Shown: piece by piece, positions 33,001 to 42,985 of the stretch
How the letters are laid out: the number at the start of each line of letters is the position of its first letter
Numbering within the stretch: position 1 is the stretch's first letter
NCBI GenBank assembly: GCA_019648995.1
Contig: BLXT01006781.1
Span: 142,756 to 191,802 of the forward strand
Reading direction: 5' to 3'
Source: Plakobranchus ocellatus
Taxonomy: Eukaryota > Mollusca > Gastropoda > Plakobranchidae
DNA: 49,047 nucleotides
Notes under the pieces: model-generated
Told to the model about the DNA's origin: nothing
What the model saw: only the letters and a program-made list of their open reading frames with translations
Database searches by the model: none
Translations under genes and position numbers: made by a program

Positions 33001-33088
33001 AAAAAGAGATATATAAGAAAAGTATGCTTAGAAAATTTGTTCTGAAAAAGAGATGTATAAGAAAAGTATGTTTAGAAAATTTGTTCTG
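33001..33088 (+). repeat. Direct duplication of 44 bp
   Basis: Two adjacent units (33001-33044, 33045-33088), each AAAAAGAGAT...TTTGTTCTG, differing at only two positions. Confidence 0.93.
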
Positions 33089-33949
33089 ATAGGTTAAAAA
33101 AATAAACAAGGTTAATGGTACCAGAGAAATTAGTGGCGTAATACGATTATGAAAGTATGTTTCATATTTGACACTTGAGAGCAGATATAACTTGATCGTT
33201 AGAGAAAAGGAAATTCGTGTATCCCAAGCATAATCATGTTAAGGCTGTGTTTATTGCTGTATTGTCAGACTTAAATTTGTAAACGTCTTTGGTCAGTGAT
33301 GTTTCCTTGTGTATGGTTCAAAATACCTGCTTTTATAGAGTCCAAAGTTGAGTGCCACCTAGTAGAAACATTATGCTATGCTCATTTCACAATTACATAC
33401 ATAGGTTGGCTCATTAAAACCCATAGCTTTTCTTATCCTTGTGTAAATTCAAATCTTTATGTTCTATTTCTGTAAATTTTTTTTCATTTGTTTGAGTGAA
33501 AATTTTACTTTATTTAATGCTACACTAGATATGCTGTAAATATTAGTGATAAAATTTCTGTGCAATTGTGAGGTGGTCTGAGAAAACCCATCGGGATGCA
33601 AACATTTTACATTTTGAGGTATTTGCGCCATGTTGTAGCTGAGATATTACTGATAATTTTGGTCTTTAAATTTTTTAAATATCTTAATCTTAGCCTGGGT
33701 CATCACAGTTTCAAGGCACAAAGCACATGCATATGACAAAGTGAGAAAATCGAGTTTAAAGTTCAGACATTTTTTTTCCTTCTTTTTTGTGTGATTTCTG
33801 TAACAAAAAAGCTGTTCTAGTCTTTGCTATAATATCATTGCTTGTCCAACATTTTAAGTAAAAATCCATCTTTTGAACAATAGTATGGGTTCAAACTAGT
33901 ACGAGAGATACATTTAGACCAGGCAATGCGTTTTTTCTTTTACAATAAT

Positions 33950-34148
33950 ATCTAGATCAAGATTTAGGTCCAGATCTAGAATGGAGATCAAGAGAAGATA
34001 TAGCACGATCTCTATAGACTGTTCTTAGAAAATACAAAGGTGGATAAGTCTAGATTTACAGGAGAAGCAGGTTAGGACAGAATCTATCTAGATCTAGCTA
34101 GTTCTAGACATAGATATCTAGATCTGGATCTAGATCTAGATCTTGACA
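33950..34148. repeat. Second cluster of CTAGATC motifs
   Basis: Dense run of TCTAGATC words, tandem at 34108-34142 where GATCTAGATCTAGATC occurs. Same word as in the upstream region of WDR81, about 33 kb away. Confidence 0.75.
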
Positions 34149-34191
34149 TAGATTTGGGATATTGACAAAATGAACTTGATAAAAATATATT

Positions 34192-34401
34192 TTATTCATT
34201 TGTTTGCGTCAGCATAAGCATCCTTATCTTTCTTAGGCTTTCATTATGGCAGAAGTAGTCAGAAATTAATTCTATGAGATCATTTTCAGGGGCCAAGCCA
34301 TGAAGAGCGATATCTCTTAGATCGTTGAGATGTCTTGCAGTCTCTCTGTCCACCATTGTTGATATTGTTATTACTCTTAGTGTAACTGTAGTAGTACTCA
34401 C
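34192..34401 (-). CDS. Short minus-strand ORF, uncertain
   Basis: 69 codons. The part DRETARHLNDLRDIALHGLA then PENDLIELISDYF has protein-like composition (amphipathic, charged, few Cys). Its stop is followed within a few bases by AATAAAA. It may be the last exon of a transposon-borne or lost gene, or chance. I do not recognise the family. Confidence 0.25.
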   Translation of the reverse strand: MSTTTVTLRVITISTMVDRETARHLNDLRDIALHGLAPENDLIELISDYFCHNESLRKIRMLMLTQTNE

Positions 34402-35640
34402 AATAAATAATTAATTTAAAATAGTTTACGTTTTATTCATAGGATATAACTGATTTTACTGATAAAATGAAATATTACTTTTTAAAAAAAAGAAGTGAAT
34501 ATATAGGAGTATAGATTGACCCAAGGAGAAAAAGCTACCGGGGAGGGTAGCGTCTGAAAGCTCTGAGAAAGGGAGGGTACGGGTGCGCAAAATCTCTGAC
34601 TCCTAGCTCAGTGTATTCATGTGCAGTAGTTATTAATGAAAAGTTGAGGAATTTTCCTTTAATTGACATAAGTTGGGATGAGATGGGAATGCATTAGTCT
34701 GTTATTCAAAGGGTGCAAAATTGTTGGGGTTGAATTATATAATATGGCGTAATTTTCAACATTTTGCTGGATACAACATGTTTTAAAGTACCCAATTTAA
34801 ATATTTGTAAGTTTCATTTCATCTTGAAACTCAAAAGAAAAGATCTAGAAATGGTTGTTGAATAAAGATCTGACCCCAACTTAACTTTGAGCATGCTGAC
34901 CTTCACTATCAATTTAGGCCTATTTCTCAATAATAACTTTTGTGCAAGCTGACTGGTTTTCTTAGACCACCTCACAATTTCTAAATTGCCTTGGAGCAAA
35001 ATAAAGATTTCAAGATTTATAACAGATCTCATGGGTTGTTGACAGGTTTTTTGACTATAAGTATTGCTAATCATACATTCAATTCAAGCAAAAAAAAAAA
35101 ATAATAAATTTTTCTTAACCATTTTAATAGATAAGCACAATTTTTAAGGCTTGGTACTTTCATGAAGAATACGAAAAGGTTTATAGATAAACCCTTGAAA
35201 ACTGGAATATCTTTTCTTCATTTTCACAAGCCAATTTCCTGTTTTGAACTATGGTAGGCAAAATAGGCTACAAGGTTGAAAACAAGTCTTCTATGTTCTA
35301 ACCCATGTAAATTCTGATGAAGCAAAGTGGAAAACGGAATGTCATATAATCAATAAAAATATTGAAATTACCATATTGTACAAGATGGAATTAAAATTAA
35401 GCTGCCAATTATAATTTATATTGAATCATTTTAAAACAATCCTCTGTAAAATGAACACCTTGAGGCCTGTTCAAATGAGTTGCAAGTACAATTTTGAACA
35501 TTTCAAACTTTTGATGTGTTGTAATCTGTGTGCTCTTTTATTATGAAACATGTATTATGAAAAGATATGATATTTCTTAGCCAAGATGCAGGTAAGTAGA
35601 TTGTTTAAAAAGCCTTTTTTCTTAAAAGTCAAAAGTATTC

Positions 35641-35675
35641 CATGCAACATCCAACTCATTAGGACTGGTCTCAAG
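35641..35675 (+). repeat. Short dispersed repeat, shared with 19873-19907
   Basis: CATGCAACATCCAACTCATT and the next 15 bp match the intron 15 sequence at 19873 in 31 of 35 positions, same strand. Both are preceded by a T run and CTYAAAAG. Remnant of an unidentified interspersed repeat. Confidence 0.5.
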
Positions 35676-36323
35676 ACACATCATCATTGCAGATCGCTAT
35701 CAGCGTATGTAACGTTTAGGTAAAATGGAGAAAATGGATAAAAACTGTTTTTTGTATTTAATTTGAGTTTTTAATTCTTATACTTTATTTATCTCATTAT
35801 ATGAATTGATGATTAAAAGGGAAAAAAATGTTTTTAACATTTATTCCCTTCTAATTTATACTACACGCATAAAGCGTTTTGAAAACTACTTCTGCTTTTT
35901 GTGCATGATCATTGTCAACACACATATGTGACAAGCGCAGCTTGAGGCTTTAGTGATAGAGTAAATTACATGTGTATTGTGACCAAAATGCACTGGAAGC
36001 ACAGCAAAAAAGCCTTGGCGATGGGTTGAATACAAAGTACATTCTAATTATACTAATAGTGAACGCAAGCATGTTAAAATAAAATAGAAACTAAAGTGAT
36101 TGATCATCATCCACATCGTCATAGTTATGTATAATTATGATTAGGTAGCATTTGATCTTCATTCACAAAGGCAATTCAAAAGTCTCACACTGCACCAATA
36201 CTTTAAAACAAAAGTGTAACCAGTTTCCTACTAAGATAATTATGTACATCATACAAGAATGTATTCTATGGATCAGTAAAGTTACATGGCTGTGGAGGGC
36301 TTGTGAAACAAAAACCTCATAAT

Positions 36324-37938
36324 TTAATGAGGCAATGAATCATAATATGAATGATAATCAAGATAAATAATAGATTTCAATTCTTGCAAATATTTAATTT
36401 TTGTGTCAGAAATTTTCAACTTTGACAGATGGAGGGGTTTTAGGTCTTCCATTCTCTGAAGCAAATCGTTTCTCCTCATGCAATAGTATAAGGTTGATGC
36501 TTTAACATCAGGCAAATCAGAACATTCTGCAAGTCCACTGTGATTTTTTTTTTTTTTTTTTTTTGGAATCATTTTCAATGGTGATTCCTTTGTCCATATC
36601 TTATTCTCTCTGCCCTCTTTCCCTCTCAACTTGGTGATGGACATATAGAAAACATAAAGATCGTATTGGTCTTTTCTGGGCTTGAATATGGCCAACTTGT
36701 ATCTTCAAATTGTTCCTCAAACACAAATCTGGACAGAGGATATTAACATGAAGATTTGTAGAGTCTGTACACTGCAGGGATACTGCCAAAAGGTGGCTCC
36801 GAATTCAACTTGGAAGTGCTTTTCCTGCAATAGTGAGGCTCAACTTTCAGTTAACTTCTCAGGAATTCGTTTACTGGTACATCTCTCATTCTTTTCCTGC
36901 TAGGCTCTTTGTTGACTTCATTCTTATCCTCTTTTTTTTCAGTTGATCTTGGACCAATGTCTCTTTCAACATACCTTTTTTCCTTTCACCATTCACTTAT
37001 AAGTGGTACTGAAAGGATATGCTTTTTTAAACTCCACTTCTTTCACCTGTCTTCTCGTACACTGAACCCTATCCACCATTGATCTCACAAACACAGATTT
37101 CTCAGCCCATGACATTGTCCACATGCTCCGAAAGATTCTTCTTCTGTGATCATTAGTATTGCCTTTGCAAATATTGTTTGCAGGCTTTACATGAACATCT
37201 TTCTCCATTCTCCTGTGCTTCTTTACTCATATGAGAATACTCTCTGCATCACCAAACACACATCCTTGATACATTTTTCCGTGCTTTCCATCCTTCTTTT
37301 TGCCATATTGTCTCTTCCTTCTTCCTTCCCCTACTCCCTGCCCTCAGCCACTTCTGCAACCTCACCATAACCCATCTCAGGCACAAAACCACTTTAGGTA
37401 TCAATATTTCAGCGGTTCCTGCAACATCATCACCAACCAGCTCAGTCACAAAACCACTATATCCTCAGCAATTCCCTGTCCTTTGGCCACTTCTGCAGCA
37501 TCACTACCACCAAGCCAGTCACATAATTTCAATGGTTATCAATATCTTCAGCGGTTCTTTGTCCTGCAATCACCTCTGTAATAACACTATCATCGAGCCT
37601 AGTTATAAAAAAAATTCTTCAACATCACCACAACCCTCTCCAATCGCAATATTTCCATGGTTGCCATTATCTTCAGCAATTCCTTGTCTTTCATCCATTT
37701 CCACAACATCACAACCCAACTCCGCATAAATCGTCTTGTGGTTGTCAACATTGTCTTTATTCGAAACAACAGAGATAAAATTTTCCATTGCACTTTGCCG
37801 CGGTATAAGCTGTGAGAATGAGATGTCAAGAAGAGAGGTTTGTGAGGGTGCAGGTGATTTAGCCTCATCCGAGCAGGTTGTCTTTTCTGGAAAATTTGAT
37901 AGCCTGAGTTTACGTTCATTATCTGTGAAAGTGACAAC
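36324..37938 (-). pseudogene. Decayed transposase-like cysteine-motif protein gene
   Basis: Read on the minus strand, pieces of one protein appear in order over changing frames. An N-terminal open part (about 37941 to 37603) has RKLRLSNFPEKTTCSDEAKS and MENFISVVSNKDNVD. A basic region (37450-37250) has KKEETIWQKEGWKARK. Next come RRRIFRSMWTMSWAEKSVFV (about 37135), then EPHYCRKSTSK and VYRLYKS (about 36850-36730), KPRKDQYDLYVFYM (about 36680), a frame with VDLQNVL beside KASTLYY (about 36500), and a C-terminus ending SYYDSLPH (36324). The order HYCRK, YxLYK, KPxKDQCDxC, DLQ, K..ALYY matches an uncharacterised multi-copy protein family that I recall from molluscs, aphids and hydra. The second Cys pair is lost (Tyr), several stops and shifts occur, and a 23-base homopolymer (T on +) sits inside. 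A dead or fossil copy. Confidence 0.6.
37380..37720 (-). repeat. Degenerate tandem repeat of about 95-110 bp in the pseudogene
   Basis: On the + strand, units containing ATCTTCAGC(A/G)(A/G)TTC followed by TGTC and then CATCAC recur at about 37415, 37465, 37545 and 37668, with shared CACAACATCAC words. On the minus strand they encode acidic blocks such as ERQGIAEDNGNHG in one copy. Suggests an expanded N-terminal repeat before decay. Confidence 0.5.
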
Positions 37939-39389
37939 TTACATAAATAGTATTGTATTTAACTCAATAAAAAGAAAAGAAAAAATTTAAATGGAAAAAC
38001 AGAGAAAGAAGATCTTCATCTCTGTGTTATGGCATAGTATATGGAGTGTCGAATAGTCTATAAAGTTTTTGGGTAAGTCATTAAATGGTGATAATTATGC
38101 TGGTAAAGATGATAGATATGATGATTATGATGATGTTGATAATGATAACAATAATGTGTAAAATACTAAAGGAAAACTTACCATGAAAGGTTGAATTTAG
38201 CATTAAGGTCAAATTGAATATGTGTACTGTCAATCACCTGGCTTGCGCCATTCACGTTTAACAAAGCAAAATTTCAGCTGCGTTTCTATATGTTCATAGC
38301 GAATTGAATTTTATTCACGGATTTTATTAGTTGTTTGTTAACTATTTATAGAGGGGATGTATAAGCTTCTATATGGTGCAATAGTGTTGAAACCTGGATT
38401 TCTAAAAAAGTGTTCCATATGCGGATAGCGAACTGCAACGACAATATGTTTGTGCAAAGATAGATATCTCAGAGCTTCTGGTTCAATCTTTTTAGAATGT
38501 GCCTGTTGATTTGTGATGACTTGTTTAACCCTACTGCTGATGGGGCATTTTCAGCCAATTCTGTCTGGGTTTTTTTTCAAACTCAAGTTCAAGAACCAGT
38601 TTAAAAATTTGTCCAATTTATCTTGCTGAAAGAAATGTAAGACAAAAAAAGCCTCTCCTCAGAGCAATAAAACTCAAAAGTATAAATGGCTTTTTCAATC
38701 ATCTGGTGTAAACTGTGTACATTTATGGTCCTTTTAGCATTAATCAGTGGTGCTTTTAGTTTCAAAACTACAAAAATCCTTCTCTTTAGAAAGTTACCTC
38801 AAAGGCTTTTTCTGTCATCAAGCAATCTTATTTTTAGGTGAGAATACTTATTTAATTTAGCTAAAATACCCAGCTACTTTATTCTGGAACAACCGAAAGA
38901 TGACAAGTTATTGATGAAAAAAATTTTTGAACAGTCAAACTCAGGTATTTTTTGAGTCTTGCCCGGTTTCTACATGTAAGTTTCTGTAATTGAATGAAGG
39001 TCTTTATTTTTTCACTGATAAACTTGATTTTGGCATAGTTTTTGTAACTTAATGAAACTTTAACTCCTTTGCTGGTTTATTCAACTCTGTATATTTGAAA
39101 GTGTCATCTTCCTGTGGTAAGGTCTTGAAATGTCAGCAGCTCTGTTTGCTTAAAACGACACAAGAGAAGAATGCATAAATTTGATCTATTTGCTCATGCA
39201 TTGAATAATAGACAACATTGTGAACTCTTTTATAGATTTGCCAGACATTTAAAATTTTGCTAGCTCTAACAAGAGAGATCAGCAAGCCTGAGAATGAGAA
39301 ACTGAAGAAAATTTCAGTCTCTTGAACTACTTAAATTTTCGTTTAATCTTTTAAATTTGCTTGAGTTCTTATATAAAATATTTGTGAAG

Positions 39390-39614
39390 TGGTCTCACAA
39401 AATGAGTAGAGTTGCGGGTGTACACTACTGAGATCAAATCATAATATTAGAGTAAAGAGGTAAACCTTTCCAACCCTTTTTAAACAGAAAGACTGTAGCA
39501 TTTTTATAGAAAGTTATCCACATAGAGAAGTTAGTAGTTTTCACCTCCGCAGTAAAAAATTTTCATTTCAAGTCAATCATCCAGAACGGCAACTCGACTC
39601 ATTTTGTCAGACCG
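39390..39614. mobile_element. MITE-like element with 28-bp inverted repeats
   Basis: TGGTCTCACAAAATGAGTAG continuing to 39417 recurs inverted at 39587-39614 with 24 of 28 bases matching. The 225 bp between the outer ends has no ORF. Size and end structure fit a non-autonomous DNA transposon. No clear target-site duplication. The outer end shares GTGGTCT with the repeat pair at 33564/34979. Confidence 0.6.
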
Positions 39615-39872
39615 TAATATACTTTGTTTTGTATAGAAAGCGTAGTTACTGAAAAATGAGATGTTTTGATTCAGTAACAAGAGTAAAAATATGTGGCAGC
39701 TTGAGAAAACTCTTTACAACTGGCCAGATAAGCATGGTGAGTTTTCTATTCCCCAGCATTACACACATCCATTTGTTTGTATTTTGTTCAGATCTCAATT
39801 AGAGCTAAAGTTATGGAATTCTAAAGAAAGAAAAGATGTCAGTTAAATTTATATTTTGACTTAAAAGGGTTT

Positions 39873-39930
39873 AATACAAAAACATTGATTACAAAGGTTG
39901 AAATACAGAAACATTGATTACAAGTTTTGA
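39873..39930 (+). repeat. Direct duplication of about 29 bp
   Basis: AATACAAAAACATTGATTAC at 39873 recurs as AATACAGAAACATTGATTAC at 39902. One mismatch in the 20-bp core. Confidence 0.85.
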
Positions 39931-42894
39931 TAGGTTTTCTCACATTGCGTCATAATAAAGACACATGATCATGTTTATATTTACAACTTTTCACATCCTA
40001 AAATGCTCTTGTAACCTTATAATCCTCTTTTAGATTTAGTTTCTATTTAAAATCAATGGTTGTATTCTCAAGGACATGAGCACTCATTTTGTAGTGACAC
40101 TACACAAATGTTGAAAAAAAAATTGTTAACACCTTAAAAGAAAGGTAATGATAAAAAAAAACCGAGGTAGGCAACATTGTTTTCTTGCTTTGTTTCATTT
40201 CAACAATATTTTCCCTTGTATGCACCACGATTTTTTACCCTTCTTTAAAATTGTTATAAATTACGTAGAGAACACCATAGCCTTAGCACTATGAGATTAA
40301 GCGTATATAAGGGTATCAATGTGTACAACTCGGCAAAGGATTACTTTTATTTTTGTGATGGCAAAAGCTTTTTTTTTTTTTGCATGAATGTTTTTCCAAC
40401 ACTGCTTGGGACCCTGTACTGTTCAGGTTACCATTTATATTCTTTGAAGACTCTGTTAGCTTCAGAACGTCTTAAATGTGCTGGATTTTTCTCTTGTGGA
40501 CTTTGGGTTTTGGGTTTTGGGCTCCTAGTTTTGTGAAGAAAACAGACTGTGTTACATTCCAATAAATTATTTATTTGTTTAAATTTGTTATTCTTTTCTT
40601 AAAATATTATAGAAATGACTTTGAAAACGTCACAGTAATATTTCCTTACTGATTGATCAGTAGGATCAATTTATTGATCTTTGTCTTTGTTTTCCTCGCT
40701 TTAAAAAAAAATTGTTGATGCATTTATTTTTGTATAAATCCATCATGAAATCACGGAATGCTCTTCCTTGTAAAATTTTCCAGCTGCTTAGTTTGTGCAT
40801 ATCTTGAGGCATCAAATATTTGTATCTAATTAGGGGCACTAAATTGCACTCTCAGTAATAAAAAGAAAAGAAACTTCATTCATTAAGGAGAAATGGAAAT
40901 CTGTTTTAGACTTAAAGTTGTTTAAAAAATTATTTATAGGCGGCCATAATTGTGTCCTTTTATTTTTCCAAGATCTGCTACATTTATGGTTACAACTGCA
41001 TCTGTCTATGGAGGGTAGATGATATGGCATGTAGAGCAGCATTTTTTTTTTCCTGTAAGTCACGATGCCCTTTTCAACCCAATGAAAAGTTTTGTGTGTC
41101 TGATTCAGTATTTCTGCTATTTATTTAATGACTCTATCATTTTAACGGCAATGCAAAACTAGTATCTGATGTCCTTTTTTGGCCAGTCAATAAGAGCTGA
41201 ATACTTTTAATTGAGGCAAGATTTTAAACAAACTTTTCCAACATCTTAGATTTTGCTGAATTATGAATCACAATCTGAGTTTTATATAATGTTTAATTCA
41301 TACAGATGTTTTTGTTTTTTTTAAATTTTTAAAAATTTTATTTTAATCAACATATTTTTGTATTTTACATATATTTTTTTCCACATTCAGAGCTTAGAAC
41401 CGCGTGCTTAAAGGCAGATTTCCGCTCATCATGACTTATTTTTGGCTCATTAAAAGATGGCTTATGCCTTTTTAAAAAAAAAACATTTTTATCTATAAGT
41501 ATAGAAAAAGCAAATAGAAATAAGAGTTACAGCTTATGCCTTTGTTACTTGCAGTAAAATTTCAGTCTTTTATGCTGGCACATTCCCAGCCTTGCATATT
41601 GTTATCACATACTTTTTTTTCTTATGCAACATTTTCGAAGATATTAAATGATTTATTGCCTCAGAATTGGAATTATTAATAGATGCCTGGTTCTGAAAAT
41701 ATGTGTTATCTTTTAAAATGAAGTATAAAAAGTTCCAATTTGCTCGCTGAATCCTTTAGTTTTAGATGCCAGTGATGCCAGCACTAGCTAGTTGCAAAAA
41801 GTCATCATTTCTTTTTTGCACAATAGAAAGGGAATGTTTCTGACTTAAAAAGAAGATTTGAGCAGAATTTGTATATTGTTAACTTATGTTGTGATGAGCC
41901 AAGCAAGGCAGTTGACTTTAAGATACAATAACTTGGGCATTAAAGTTTTAAAAAAAATTTTTGTATTTTATATGTATATATATATATATAAGTTTGTTTT
42001 TTTTTGGTCGAATTTGCTGTGAAACTGATATAATTTGTAATTGATTTTTGAGTTGAATATTTTCCAGCTTTCACTTAGAAAGATTGAAATTCTTAACATC
42101 TGACTTAACAGACACAGCACGTTCTTGTTTGAATTGATAACATCAACTGTACTTGAGAGACTTAAGCATTTGCAATCGTCATTTACCTCGGAAAAAAAAG
42201 AATTTAAGTAAAGTCTTTAAAAGGTTAAAATCAATATGAGTACTACTATTTCAATAATCTCTTATCACACGAGATAAGATTTTTTAAGAAATTGACACCC
42301 ATTTGATGTTTAGTGTTTATTGTTAAAGTATTGATAAGATTATTTACAAAAAATAGATATAAAATCATATGTTTGCTCAACATAAAAGCTGAATTTTGAT
42401 AAAATTCCATTTTGTTTTCAACCTCTATTACAATTTATTTTTATGTGAATGAATTATTTCAATTGAAGAGTTCAATCACAAAGGTCAAATAAGTGCACAC
42501 TGAAAAAAAAAAATTTTTTTTAAAGATAATTCTGTTCATTAAATTAAGCTGGTTTTTTTTTTTTTTAGTCTTATCTCTTTTTTCATTCAAGCATTTTTTT
42601 TCGTTGTTTCTTTCTTTAGATTTTTCTTACAGTTGTTCTCCTTTCTCCTTCTGAACTGAAAGTATTTTTAAATGTAATATTGTCTTAAAAAGTGCGTTTT
42701 TTATATGTTACAATGTGTGAATGATTACAGTGCACATCTAACCACTCAAAAGGCCTTGTTGATTATCATCATCTTCACCTCCACCACTATTACTTTTGGC
42801 ATTACTGCAACATGATCGACGAGATTGTTAATGTATCATCATCATCACTCATTATACTTAGTTCTTTTGTATATTTCATCTTTGTTATTATGCT

Positions 42895-42985
42895 TAGGGC
42901 ATCAGTGGTTTGATAACACCTGACGAAATGAGCAGGGTTTGATTCCTGCATTAGCACCTGCCCTTGCCTAAACCAAGAGGCCTGA
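42895..42985 (+). mobile_element. Possible tRNA-derived SINE scrap
   Basis: GGCATCAGTGGTTTGATAAC resembles an A-box region, and GGTTTGATTCCTG, about 30 bp on, resembles a B box (GGTTCGATTCC). No clear 3' tail. Confidence 0.4.

Larger units (their letters stand above)
33564..34979. mobile_element. Candidate inverted-repeat-bounded element
   Basis: AATTGTGAGGTGGTCTGAGA plus 5 more bases at 33564-33588 reappears inverted at 34955-34979 with 24 of 25 bases matching. Weaker similarity (a TGCA word and further bases) continues inward. The 1.4 kb inside has a CTAGATC cluster and a 70-codon minus-strand ORF. It could be a DNA transposon, or two oppositely oriented copies of a shorter repeat. No clear target duplication. 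Confidence 0.4.
32721..36323. other. Repeat-rich intergenic DNA
   Basis: Holds the 44-bp duplication (33001), an inverted-repeat pair bounding 33564-34979, the CTAGATC cluster at 33950-34148, a short minus-strand ORF (34192-34401) and a dispersed repeat at 35641. No recognised gene. Confidence 0.6.

Noticed and set aside
37146-37990. Several + strand ORFs (37146-37370, 37300-37581, 37532-37729, 37736-37990)
   Set aside because: They are antisense shadows of the minus-strand fossil gene and its repeats; none has recognisable protein features.
40291-40536. 81-codon ORF with VLGFGLLVL
   Set aside because: Composition follows T runs and a GGGTTTT repeat. No homology and no gene context.
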